DNA from: Rotaria macrura
Taxonomy: Eukaryota > Rotifera > Eurotatoria > Philodinida > Philodinidae
Length of the DNA: 64,000 nt
Direction: 5' to 3'
Assembly (NCBI GenBank): GCA_900239685.1
Contig: OENT01000562.1
Coordinates: forward strand, 34,223-98,222
Shown: piece by piece, positions 48,039-60,759 of the stretch
Layout: each line of letters starts with the position of its first letter
Position numbering within the stretch: the stretch's first letter is position 1
The notes under the pieces: model-generated
Seen by the model: the letters and a program-made list of their open reading frames with translations, nothing else
Database searches by the model: none
Told to the model about the DNA's origin: nothing
Translations under genes and position numbers: made by a program

Positions 48039-51000
48039 TTATCCGATGATAATATGTTGTTTTGTTAGAAGACACGTCAAGTGTTGTCTGTGTTTCAAAC
48101 GCCAAGGAATGTTATCTAAAATTTCAATTTTTTGCTGTTTTAAGTAGACACGATAGATAGAATAGTTTTTTTTATGTTTAAAAATTTCTTCGATTTGAGA
48201 GATCGTTAATTGAATTGTTTGTTCATCATTCGATTCTGTTGTTTGAACTTCAATAAAATGTAATTCCTCATTCACGTTTAATGCAATATCATATGGTAAA
48301 TCCACATCTTTATCTTTGTTTTTCCACTGAATCGATACAGAATTCAATTGATCCTCATATTTCATTTTCAAATATTTATAAACAATCTCTTCACCTAATT
48401 TGGTAAGGCAGTAAGTTGAAGCATCTTTTTCCCTGGCGTATTGTCCGTACGGACATTGTCTTTCTGCGGTGACTGAATTCGAAAATGAAGATATATCAAA
48501 TAAATAAATATTGTCGATGACTTCATCATTGGGAATAGTCGAAACTATTGAAATTAATTCAAAGGAATCATTCAATGTCGTTATCACTTTTTGATCTGAC
48601 TGTGAACTCTGACCTAAAGCAATAGAAAATTACATAATTAACTATTAGCAGCAACTGTTAAAAATAGGATGAAATTGCATTTTACTACTAGAACATCCTT
48701 TTATGTGTATGTCTATGCTTTATTTATCGTCAAGAACGATAACACATCTGAATCCTTTCTATTAAAGCTGAATCTTTTCTAAGTTAACTCGGATTAAAAC
48801 TACAGATGTACATGTTCTGAGCCAAGTAATATATATATTTCCTTGTTCGACTGATTTTGAAATAGAATATTTCGATGACATTAAATCTCAATCAATTGCT
48901 CAGAATAGTCGTAATAAATCGTTTTCAAAGAAAAAGGCAAGTAGTTGGTTTTGAATAACCTTTGACAGGAACATGATAGACGGATGCAATTTTCACTATT
49001 GGGAAAAGTACACTCCGAAGCACAAATCCACCAGGAAATAAAAACATTTTAAAGAATTCTTCCTTCATAAGACATTGAACTCGAACAAATAGTTATTTGT
49101 CACGAGAAGCTCGCAAGATATGATTTCACTTGACAATGAAATATCGTGAAGAAGAACCATGCTCTATTCAGCTAAAAGTTTCAGAATTCATATAGCAGAT
49201 ATTAGGTTCATATATATGGATAGATTAAAATGATGAACATATCAATTTTGAGGGAAAAGTTATCGGTTTTCCAAATATCTTCTATAAAATGTTGATGTCT
49301 CTTGGAGATCTGATGGATTTATGTTTCTGAGCATACTCTTTGTAACCATGAAAACAGAGTCCTTCTATCCTGTTCCTACCAATAATTATTAAAAGAATTA
49401 CACACGTGTTTTCTTTTTTTCTGAAATTTATAATCGTTTTCAACTTAATTACTTTCTAAGATTGAAGTATCCAATTTTTCCGTACTATGAAATTTATCTT
49501 CACGATAATGATGAAAATAAATGTTCAAGTATTCTCAATCTATCACAACATCATCAATATCGTCGGTGTGTGCCAATTGTGTGTGACTTTTTGCAGTAGT
49601 AGTCTATATGATAATATCTTTTGAATGATCTTGAATCTTCAAATCTTTCTTTTCATTATTATCATTGACGAATACTGATCAGTATCAATATTCGTAGATC
49701 TCTACTTACTTGATCCTAGTTTATGTTTTAGTTGAGTTCCATGTTGATGTGTTGGTATCGTAATTGAAGTTCTCTCAAAATATGCATCAATCTCTTTAAA
49801 TGATGCTTTGAGTAGAAAGCGCATATTATCTTCGAATCCAACAATGTTCAATAGCTGACAGAATTTTTTCGGCAAACTCATAAGTGTCATTTCACTGTCC
49901 CATGGTCGACTGACATAAAATTGTTGTTTATTAACGTCAATATACACATCAGTTGCTTGTATGAATTTTCCATCGTAAAATAATTGTAATCTATTTGATT
50001 CGATGAAATTCCATTTTCCATGAATTATTTTGTCTATGGATTCTATTAATTCTGAATCAACTTTCAATTTTTTCAACCAATTCATCATATATGGTGATAT
50101 TTGAATCAGTCTCCGTTGAAAATCTACAGCATGAACAGATTGATCGTCATGTAAGATTAAATCATTCATTCGAATTTGTTTCACTTGCATCAATGTCAAC
50201 AGAGTACTCAATGCCGGATGATTTCGGTTTGCAAAATTAAGTTTAATACATGGAATTGCATCGTTTAAACTACTGTTCTCACAATTACCTTCCATATAGA
50301 CAAATAAATTTCTAGTTAATTCCCATTGATTATTTTCAGTTAACAAAAATAGACTTTTTGATTTGTCGCATATCCATTGATGTTCTTGTGATGACCAGGA
50401 TGAAATGGATTCTAACACATGAAAATATATTTTTTGTATATAATCTTGATTTTTGTCCAAGCACGTTTGATCATCACGAGTTTTTTTCAATAGATGAAAA
50501 TAATCTTGAGGTGAGAATGTTGTTTTAAAATTGAAGAATAATTTCCATTCGATTATCCCCTTTTTAAGTGGAATTGCAGCCATTGGTAGATATTTCTTAC
50601 AAAGCGGTACGGTGAATTCTGTACGAAGAAATATGTTCTTCGAAGAATCACATGTTCCTAAACTTGTCGGTATACATTTCTCGTTTTCGACGAACCATTT
50701 TATGTAATCAGAATTTTCTAATTCAGTTCCACACCTCGAACGCCAAAAGACTCTTGTGCACTGTTTTAAATTAGACGGATGAATAGTATTCATGACAGTT
50801 GACCAGAATACACTTGCAAATTGAAAATTATCTATTGTTTTGAAAATCAATATGAATTATTCAAAACTTTGAACACGAAAATTTCCCCTTAAACCTCTTA
50901 ACTATCCCAAAAAATCGACAAGTAACAGAATTAAAATTACAATGTGTGTACCCCTATCCAATAGCGGACTTAACACTCGCACACACACATATCCACAATT

Positions 51001-54000
51001 GCAATTGCATTTCAGAACATTTTTGATCAACACACATTCAATGAATTTCTGTAATTCATTCGACATGATCTTTAAACTTTTGGTATGCTCATAATAGCAA
51101 AGACAAGAGCAAAATATCATATAAATTCCTATATCGTACAAAGAACTTGAGGAAAGTTCGATTCTAGATAAACTGCTAGGTAAAGTCAACGATTGAATTC
51201 TGCTCTATCCGATCTTTCGAAAAGAGTGCTCATTTGATATGTGTAACGATAGTTTGTTGGGGACTGCGACTTCAGTATTAGAAAAAAAGAGAGAAAGATG
51301 AATTGTATCGTATGTTGAAGGTTTCTCTTGACTGATTTTCTTCATTATTACAATGGAACTCTTTGGAAACAAATGTATTTTTCTAGACTATGCACGATGG
51401 ATCATCTCGTATCTATGTACGAATTCAGTTTTTTATGTTTTTTTTATTCACCGATGACAGGTATTTTTGTCGACACTCCAATTCAACTAGGGACAGTATG
51501 AAAAAGAAAGATTCATTATTCTAAAAATGAAAATTCTTTTTCCAAACTTTTAGAAAACTGATTGGAGGGTGGGTGGGGTGATATTTTCAGTTAGAACAAG
51601 ATCAACACACGTAGTTATCACACTCATTCACACACATATCTACAAAAGCCAAAAACTAAAGAAACTGAAATTTGTCTCAATCGAACGGTGACGTTTCATG
51701 TGACCTGGAATGTATCCGCATGTGTTCATTGAAAGAACCAGTAAAATTTCGATATCTCGAAGACGAAGATTTACAAAACCAAATCATTCGAGAATTTTCT
51801 ATTATTCAATAGTGGGGCATGAAACGAACATTGGTGGATTTGGGTTAAATCTCTCTCGAAGGGAGAATGATTTTAAGGAAATCATAGTAAAAAACAAAGC
51901 GTGTTGGTGAACAAAACCTCCAAAAGAAATATTTTTTGAAATATTCGGTTTCACAAACTAAAACTCGAGTAAGATGCTCATTACTACTCAAGGAGACGGG
52001 TGGAATGAAGAGGCCTATCGAATATAATCGTCTTCTAATTTAATCATGGAATTTGAATTCTAAGATTTCTTCGTTATGTCAAAACAATAGTTCACTAAAA
52101 GCTAGACAAATTTCAACAAGCATTTCTACCTGTTGTATCCTGCAAGAATGATATTATTTTCAAACCAGAATAAGCATCCGCGAGTCGGCGACCATTGGGA
52201 GAGTATCTTAACACGTAATCTGGAGAAAATCCACATGCTATTGCTGCATCACTTGTTATTGCTTGGCCGGTACCGAATTCTATTAAATGTAAGTCTTCAT
52301 GAACACTCATCATAGAGAAAAATCGACGCCATTCCATAAGATCTTCTTTTTGTAGGTAGTAGAAGTTATTTGTTACGTATTTGAACGATACAAATATGTC
52401 CTTTTTTGTTTTAAAATATTCTTCTAGTGGTAACTTGGGATTGAATTCGTCTGAAAAGTAACTGTTCTTAGCTGCTATTAAAGTATCACGCGTTGTTAGT
52501 AATTTCAATGTTGTCAACTGACAAAGTTCGTCTTTGCCAATAATACCCTTTACAAACATGGTGAACAACTTCTGTATTGTTTCAATAGCATTTCCTTGAT
52601 TTATATATGTATTCGCATTTGGAATTATTGTTTTATGTAAAAATGTTAAATCGGTTCGTTCAGTAACACCTAAGTCTTTTAGCCACTGTTTTATGTCTCG
52701 ATTTTTGTATTCATTCAACCAGTTAAATATATTTTTGTTTAAGAATGATTCGTTGCAATCATTACCATCACTATCACCAATTGTTTCTATGGGAAAATAA
52801 ATCATATCTGTCAACTGCAAACGATTGTTTTGATCCATCAAAAATGGAATCATTTTAAAAATGGTCGGTTTCTTTACAGTAGATTGCTCAGTTTTCAAAT
52901 ATCTTAAGTGAAAATGTTCTATCATTCGTTTATTCTGTTCTATCGAATGAGATTTAATAAATATATCTGATTTGAACAATTCTATACATGTATTCCAGTT
53001 AAATATACGAACACCTAATTGAGCTAAATTATGATCATCATCAATGAATGGATCGTCGGACAATGTTAAATTATTCTCTTGACAAATGTCAATCATAAAT
53101 TGTCGCATAATACGAATATCAATAAATGATGTTTGTTTCGATATGAATGTTTTATCGATGATAACTTGATCAACCTGAAAATTTAAAAAATTTTCACGTT
53201 TATGCAACGACACGATCAGGTTTTCACAACCCATATTGACTGATTTATTTATACCTACAATGTACTCATAAATCGATCAGCAAGCTTAAGTTTATTAAGA
53301 TCGTTTTCTTTCTAACAGAGTGTTTTCACATTCTATAGCATGAATAGAAAAAACTATACAGGAAAAGTATTTTTGAGAGATAGAAAATGTTTATGCTATG
53401 ATTGAAGTAGAGGATTTATGCATTCGAAATGTTTGACAACATAAAAAGAGAAAGAAAGTGAGCGATTCTTTATAAAAATGGAACGTTCTGGATGTACACC
53501 ATCGTATGTTATAATTAGGTCAAGTCAACTTAACGAACAGATAAACATACGCGTCTGTTGGGATTTTCTTTCCTATGTGAACTATCGAAACTTTCCCTTC
53601 AATAACTAGTGCGAAGCGAAAAACGATCCATTAGTCGTGGAATCGACGATGACTATCGTTATTATTAGAAAAACGTAATGATCATAAACTTTTCCCTACA
53701 TTCAATATCGTCATTCAGAATTTTAGATATGATTTATTCGACATGGTGATAATCAGAATCATCTGAATCTATATTCTTTACATTTAAGACTTAGTTTTAG
53801 TGATAATAAAACATTCATATACCTCGTTGAGCTAAGTGAGCATAGCCTCATTCTTAAAAGTCGATCGACTCTTTTCATACTCATAACATATGTTCACAGG
53901 CATGTGCTACGACTGGAAATAAACCTTTACAATATTTTAGCAACATAGATAAATCATTTATCATGAAAATAAAGCTCTACCGAAATTCTTGAAGTAGTAG

Positions 54001-57000
54001 CTATTTGTAGTGACACTGTTTTTCTATCAAGTGAGATGTTGACTACTTTCGTGCTATCTATGGTTCAAATTTTATTCCAGTGTTATGAAGAATCCTAAAA
54101 GCAAGATTAGGACTGTGTACTTCAGTTCTGTCAAATTCGTTAGAAATACTGGAACAGAAATTGAAGAATTTATCGTCAAAACTTCGCCGGCGTTCGATGA
54201 GGAAGGGTTTACAGTTAACATTCTTCAGCTTTCACTACACGGTCTATGGTCTCATTTAGATCTTTTCATGTCGATGCATTAAGGAGACATTAATTACAAA
54301 GTTGGAAAAAATGACTTTCAAACTATATGAAGTTCATTAGTATTCTGAAAATTGACAGAATATTTCAAAGTGTACTCCTATTGTAACTTTTAGAAGTAAG
54401 AAGATATATGGAACTGTGATATGTGATGAAAGTTTCTCTGGATAATATTGAATCCTTAAGTTTTGCTCACGGGCAAATAATTGTATTTCTGAGTGCACAA
54501 TGTTTGGCGTATGACGGAGTCTGAGAAATATATTCTCATAAATTCATTTAATTAGTTTCTGATTGACCCTAAACGTAGAACTAAGCGGCCCCTTTAAAAA
54601 ATTTCATGTGACTTTAAATTCATTTCTCTCTTTCTAAGATACAAATAAAATCCGTTCGGATGTATAGCTTAGGGTTCTCTGAAGTGTAGAAAGATCGATT
54701 AAAAAACTAAGAATCTAGATACGATAGCAAAGAAGAATTTCATTTTGGTGAAATAGATTTTTCAGTAAATTATATTCGAGAAAAATATGAGACAAAATAT
54801 ACAAGTAATTTCAAAATATAAGATACTGTGTCTGATCTGAACGAACAATTTCGTCATAAGATCATATTTTAATGAAATCATTTATGAAAACTAACATCGA
54901 GTAGAAATATAACAAGACCTTGATTTGTTTCTATAGAGTCAAAAGAATATTTTCTGATATTCTATCACTCCAATCACAAGCAAGATGGATAATAATAATA
55001 ATGTTGGATGTTTGTTGTGAAAATATTCCACTGGCAAATAAAAGCAAATTTTAATCGGCATCAAATTTGATCATCATAGAGAAAAATGGTTGAAAAAATT
55101 CGGCCAATGGAACCTGTCGAATAGTTGAAACTTGGAACTCAAATTTTCTTCCTATCTATTAAATATCACTCAAAGTCGACGCTTACTCAAATAGCAAGTA
55201 AGTCTGTTGCGATCATCTGTCATAGAGCACTGCGTTGTTAAAGTAGTGTATAATGGGTGATGGACAATGAGGTGCAAGAGAATTTTGCTTTTAACTTTTC
55301 ACTTAGAATTTTCATCGAAAATAGCTAAATATACACATAAGAGTACAAAACGAGTTCAATCTGTTCATAGCATTTGCCATCGAACTTTTCAGGTTTTTAT
55401 TTAAACGTAACAGTAATTTGACAAATTATGAACTATGTCAATAAATTTATCAAGCAATGATTTTGAGACTATCTATTACTATTGCTATATCAACTTTCTA
55501 ACCCTTAGCATGGTTTCTACATTGAAAATTTTAGTGTTCAGTTTAAGAAGTCAATCGTATGAAGTACGTTTCATTGTGATGCTGTCACTAATATGCGTAG
55601 AATACTAATTATTTTTTTCACTTACCCTCAATAATTCATTCTTTCTGTTGAGAATAAAATTACAATGTTTGATAGCAACATCCAAACTCGTAATGAATCG
55701 CTTGGTCAATGGATTTGTCGTAGAAGTAAGTTTAGTTGGTATGAGTCTATATGCTTGAGAGCGAAAATGATCATTGACGACTAGTTCTTTTATCCATTTG
55801 AAGAGTTCGTCAGGAAACGTGCCAAATAACCATTGATTCCAAAGGGAATCTATGATAAAACATCAACGACTTTCATTCATTACTAATCAATTATTTATTT
55901 GATACTTCGAAGACTATCTTTCATCTCCTTCAAATTCAAGATATTCTTGTACTATAAATTTGGTTGTGCAATACGTATTTATTTTTCAATCAACTTGTTC
56001 TTTGAATGAAAAATGCAATGATTATTTAAGATACTTCTGATTCTTCTGTAAAATGAATTGTGAAGTATGCGTTCTTGTCATAGTTTCAAAAATAGACGAA
56101 AAAGTTTTTAAGAACTATCAATTCGAGCGGCTTCTGAGTGCACCATAGTTGTTTTGCATAGAAACTTCTATTGGTAAGTGGAACATGTTTTCAGGTAGTT
56201 TCATCGGCTGCAGGAAGGATTCCCATGAAATAAAATGAGTTTGTGGCTATATTTGTATTCATGTATGATATCACATGCATACATAATAACTTCTTAGATT
56301 TACAGGTAAAATCTCTGATATGGTTTCTCTACGTTGCTGATCCAGCCTATCAGATATTTTCGTTTATTAAGTTCCCACCAATCACAGTTTTTGAAGCTTG
56401 TTATCACACACTCAATCAAGCTTCAAGGAGTGATTGTTTCGTCTAACGAGGGTTGTTTTTGGTTCGCAGTTTGAGCTAATTTAGTGTTTTTCTGACAGAG
56501 ATTTCGAGCAATGCCACTTTTCCGTGGTCGAGTTGTTTGGTAACAAAGCAGGCGCTCTAGTGGTCTGGCCAAGGGGGAACAGTTGATTTCTGATTTTTTT
56601 GATTTAAATCAATTGATTTAAATCAGAGAAATCAAAAAAAAAATCAGAAAAATCACAGAAATCAAGAAAATCGGATTTATACTGTCCCTCTCTTGATTGA
56701 TTTTTCGAACAACAAGGATACCAAATTTTATCATTTCAATCAAGTCATTGAGTTTTTTGATTTCTTGATCTTTTTTATTCAAAATTGATTTAAAATAAAA
56801 AAAATCAGTTGTTTCCCCCTTGAGTCTAGCTCTGATGGTTCTTTAGGATCTTTGTTCAGCAGGTTTATTATCTAGCGCAGAGAAGTTTTGAAGATTTCTG
56901 TAATGGTTGGCTTTTTTTAAAGCATTTTTTTTTACTAAAGCAGAGAAAATTATCTTATTATGAGAGCTGATAAAACTCTAAAGTGTCTGCTACAATAGAC

Positions 57001-58877
57001 CATCCTAATGAAGTTGTACCTTGGATATGTTGACATATGTTAAAGTGTCACCAATTCTAGAATCAAGTTCGAATAGCATACAAAGTCTTTTCTTTTCAGT
57101 TGAGGGTTAACTGAGTCATGCGACGCTAGTGTTACTTGACTTGTGACAATTGGAATGTAAACAATGACCATAAAGCAAATGAGAAGAGAAATTCAGTTCG
57201 AACGAGTAGTTTGTCATATTGCATGAATAAACATCATTTACAATTCGTCAAAGCCGAACATGTTCCATGACAAAAAACTTGAAGATATGGCATGAATAAG
57301 AAAAAACTGAACTTCTTTGAGAACTAGAAACTTCCATTTCCTTTACGAATAGTATTCTCTCTGAATAATTTTTCAGCAAAATTCTAATTAGTCTAAATCT
57401 CTGTTGCAAGAATTCATTTACAGAAAACAATTGCTTGTTTTATTCTTTTAAATATTTACATACTCGCAGCTGCTTAAAGCCATATAAAAAATTCTTAAAA
57501 ATGGAATGAAATGATTGTTTTACGAATCTAACGAAGTGCTCTGAGACTAAGACAAGCTAAGTAGAACAAGATAATGGACTTTTTGCTTAGCTACATTGAA
57601 TTGAACATTGTACCAAATCAGACTAAAACATCTGCATCGAAATATGTCATGCAGAGACTAAATTGCTTCATTGAACAATGCTTATTTTCCCCGATGATTC
57701 TAATTATATAATTTTATGATTATGACACAGATAACAATCTGAAAATGCCGAATATTGAGATTTTGCATGAGACTTTAGAATACAACATTCTACAACTATT
57801 GATTAGCAGTCACTCTACAATTTAATATTCGATTGGAAATTGCTTCAATAAAGATTTTTGAAGTGCCCACTTTTTATCACACAAGGAAAATATTTTCACA
57901 TAAAAAAGCACTCTGAAATACTTATCGTGATATGCTCTACCTGAATGAATTTGTTCTCGATTGGCATTCATCAAAAAGTTGGTATTGATCAGTATCGGAA
58001 GTTTATACTCTGTAATTTTAGTTGGCAGGTAAGAAAAAAGTATTGATTCTGTTACTTGTAATTGTTTTAAGCCACCACCATCATGGACAAGTTCTTTATT
58101 TTGATCGATTGTAGGATCGAAATATTTTGCAGCGAAAAACACTTCTGCTGTTTTTGTGAGTTTTAATTTTTCCGGTACTTTTGAATCTTTTGCCAAATCA
58201 CATTGCACGTCATCAGGTACATTCAATTCTAGTCGTTTAATTAACCATTCAGAAACTATTTTTCGATTGAAACAAACTTTTTTCGAACCATAATTTGAAT
58301 CATATATGATTGATATTGTATCGATGCATTTCGTATTGAATGTAATTTCAGATATGTTCCTTAGGAAAAGAAATGTATACGGTTGTTGTTTCAGTTGATC
58401 AACTGCTGAGTAAACTTCTTCAACATTATTTAACACAACAACGTAAACAACGTGGAACTGATCAGATTTAGAAGCCAAATGATTTTGAACAACAAGCGGA
58501 ATTTCTGCTTCGTACGTCCATATTGGATTTATTTGCCATGGATAAATGAATCGTCGATGATTTTTCATTTCCCACGTTTCTTGATCACTGGTACCCCATT
58601 GTTCGTTCCATTTGATTTTGTATGACAAATCGAATCGAAACCATTCATGATTCGTATTAATAAAGACTAAATCTGACTTGCTAAACACCGCCTTAAAGCC
58701 CAGTCCTTTGTAGCCTGTTTTCTTTATGTCTGTTTTTTTCGTGCCATTATTCACACCACATAGGCCTTTTAGATCATTTTCATTGAACAGTTTACCTAAA
58801 TGATTTAAAGTTAAATATTTCCATGTAATGTTCTCATCTTTTAGTATAAGAGACAACAAAATTGTAGGATAGTGCAA
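48039..58877 (-). CDS. NO VEIN/sacsin-like GHKL ATPase with C-terminal DUF3883 (5' incomplete)
   Basis: Five exons join with matching phases: from about 58877 to 57941, 55849-55626, 53174-52166, 50831-49710 and 48613-48039, giving about 1288 residues. The N-terminal part is a GHKL (HSP90/MutL-type) ATPase domain: FNENDLKGLCGVNNGTKK and then the glycine box GYKGLGFKAVF. The middle follows the NO VEIN pattern (PILINTNFLMNANREQIH, DSLWNQWLFGTFPDELFKWI). Residues of about 1170-1265 form DUF3883 (GEEIVYKYLK, QWKNKDKDVDLPYDIAL, LHFIEVQTTES, YSIYRVYL). No ATG opens the first exon; an in-frame TAG lies at 58903-58901 with acceptor-like sites beside it. An upstream exon carrying the ATP-binding N-box (usually NADD) is therefore expected but not found. 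Introns of 1.1-2.4 kb are long for this window. The cellular role of animal members is unclear. Confidence 0.82.
48614..49709 (-). other. Intron of the NO VEIN-like gene (1.1 kb)
   Basis: Phase-1 intron before the DUF3883 exon. No nested gene or repeat was recognised. Confidence 0.75.
50832..52165 (-). other. Intron of the NO VEIN-like gene (1.3 kb)
   Basis: Phase-1 intron. Contains a short G-rich patch (about 51566-51582) and no recognised gene. Confidence 0.75.
53175..55625 (-). other. Intron of the NO VEIN-like gene (2.5 kb)
   Basis: Phase-0 intron between the DSLWNQW exon and the large middle exon. A+T-rich; nothing recognised. Confidence 0.7.
55850..57940 (-). other. Intron of the NO VEIN-like gene (2.1 kb) carrying a MITE
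   Basis: Phase-1 intron directly after EQIHS. It contains a 253-bp MITE at 56570-56822; the rest holds no recognisable gene. Confidence 0.75.
56570..56822. mobile_element. Short MITE with CAAGGGGGAA ends
   Basis: The left end CAAGGGGGAACAGTTGATTT matches the reverse complement of the right end, CAAGGGGGAAACAACTGATTT. Flanking octamers GGTCTGGC and AGTCTAGC match at six of eight positions, consistent with an old 8-bp target duplication, which is typical of hAT. The interior is rich in inverted GATTT/AAATC runs and has no coding capacity. Confidence 0.72.
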
Positions 58878-59206
58878 GAAAGCAATTACTGAAACTTTCT
58901 ATTGTAGCTTTTGTGTTCAGAATGACTCAGTAAATATTTCACTTCTTTTCTAACCGATCACACTCCGTACGATTTAAGTTAGCTTCAGATATTTTAAAAG
59001 ATGCACAGTACTCTATCCTATACGATAATTTGCGATTACGAATTAAAAATGAACGAACTTAATACTAGCACGTAACCCTTTATGGCCGGCTACTAGAGAA
59101 CTAATAGCAAAAAATCTTTTCTCGTGCCATCGAGCTTCTCTCAGTACGAGTATACTAGAAATGTGCCCACATAAAAGATAAACCTTGTTTGGGACCTATT
59201 GGCTAA

Positions 59207-60334
59207 ATGTTGCCTTTTGGTAACATCCTGCTTCAGTGGTCAAGAATATTGGAAGCGTCAATTTTTATTGGCCTATGAAGGGCCAATGTTTTGTTGTTGC
59301 TTTCAATCAGTTCTTTAGTACTGAAGCGCAACTTTTCTTTCTGCCTGTCATGTTGCAGACTTGAATTGACAGATGCATTGATTTATCCTAGGGGTGCAAC
59401 AAATTCAAGGTCTTGGGATTTGGGGCAAATAGGTTTGGATTTGGGTTTGGTCTTAAATTATCCAAATCTGATGAGAATTTTCGATATAAAGTCTCAGAAG
59501 GGAGAGAAGAGTATCAATACTTAGGGGTTGATATAAAACTGTTTAGATTTGGTACAGATTTGGGTTGGGATTTGGGTAGGATTTGGGTTTGGGATTTGGA
59601 TTTGGGATTGAGATTTAGTTTCAATGTAGCACGACTACAAAATTTGGCTGATGTTAGATCGGAAACTAATTCCAAGTCCAAATCCAAATCCAAATCTAAG
59701 ACCCAAATCCAAGTCCAAGTCCAAACCTCAAATCCCAAACGTATCACCGATCCCGAATCCCAAATCTAAGCGGAAAAAAGTAATATAAACACTTCTGTGA
59801 TCCAAATTTAGACGAAATACACAGCTAGGAACTCAATTCTAACCATACCCCGAATCCAGAAACCAAAACCAAATCCAAGTCTAAATCTCAGAGATTTGGT
59901 GACAAATCCCAAATCCATTCAAGATTTGTTGCATCCCTAATTTATCCTAAAACTAACCCAAATTATGCAAAATTGGTTATGTTTCTTTAGAAAATTCTTA
60001 GTATTCCGGGAAATTCGAAGAAGTTTCAGAATACTGCATAGTAGTTCCGGTCTAAAAGCTTAATAATGCTCTGAAACTTCTCCGAATTTCTCGGAGCATT
60101 AAGAATTTTCTAAAGGTACATAACCAATTTTGCATAATTTGGGTTAGTTTTATGATAAATCAAGGCATCTGTCAGTTCCAGCCTGTAAAATGACAGTCAG
60201 AAAGAAAAGTTGCGCTTCAGTATCAAAGAACTGACTGAAAGCAAAAACAAAATATTGGCCTTTCAAAGGCCAATAAAAACTTACGTTTCCAATATTTTTG
60301 ACCACTGAAGCAGGAAGTTACCAAAAGGCAACAT
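59207..60334. mobile_element. Palindromic foldback element interrupted by a younger insertion
   Basis: The left arm is 59207-59388 plus 59948 to about 60035. The right arm is about 60070-60334, inverted. Both begin ATGTTGCCTTTTGGTAAC and share the block around CTGAAGCGCAACTTTTCTTT. After the insertion site they continue together through AAAACTAACCCAAATTATGC to the centre near 60050. Without the insertion the element would be about 570 bp with arms of about 265 bp. No protein is encoded. Confidence 0.82.
59389..59939. mobile_element. hAT-like MITE (551 bp) with 8-bp target duplication
   Basis: The left end TAGGGGTGCAACAAAT and right end (inverted) TAGGGATGCAACAAAT differ at one base. ATTTATCC occurs directly on both sides (59381-59388 and 59940-59947), and the host palindrome reads through once the element is removed. 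An 8-bp duplication and TAGGG-type ends are hAT features. The inside is G-strand ATTTGG repeats in the left half and their complement (CCAAATCC) in the right half. There is no transposase. Confidence 0.85.
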
Positions 60335-60759
60335 CTCCCTTTTTCTCACATTGACGTGCCGAAGAAATTTGGTCACCTAATACAATAGATAAAGTGCCTC
60401 TGAACGAAAATTAATCGCTCTTTGACTCACAACTAGAATCTATAGAAAAGCGAAAAATTAATCATTTATATTTGGGCGCTCTTTTGGCACAAAGTGGACT
60501 AGCCCAAACATTTATTATCGAAAAGGTCTTATTTTTCTTGAGCTTCTATGAATATTTGCTAAAATGTATGAAAAAAATTTGCGAAATGTTGAAAGAACTG
60601 TAAGCCATCATTATCAATCGAATAATAAATAAATAATCATTCAATGTGCCCAAAACACAACATCCGACCGGAAAGGGTTAACTGTTACTGTGGCAGTCAT
60701 AGTTCGATGAATAAGACATAGATTAATTTAAGTATTAAACGAGAGAACCCATGTAGAAC

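Larger units (their letters stand above)
59076..60677. mobile_element. Possible piggyBac-like boundaries around the nested elements
   Basis: The left sequence CCCTTTATGGCCGG and the reverse complement of the right end, CCCTTTCCGGTCGG, resemble each other. The right side abuts TTAA (60678-60681); the left abuts GTAA (59072-59075). A TTAA target and CCCTTT start are piggyBac features, but the inverted match is only about 14 bp and one target copy is imperfect. This is a tentative outer boundary. Confidence 0.3.

Noticed and set aside
57248..57430. Short minus-strand frame in a NO VEIN-like intron
   Set aside because: The conserved junction EQIHS to DSLWNQW is formed without it.
57822..57940. 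C-terminal extension of the first NO VEIN-like exon (after EQIHS)
   Set aside because: The extra residues do not fit the family, and the GT at 57940-57939 gives the exact phase needed for the next exon.
59291..59769. Lys/Ser/Gln- and Gly/Leu-rich frames over the hAT-like MITE
   Set aside because: They translate the ATTTGG/CCAAAT repeats and continue across element borders.
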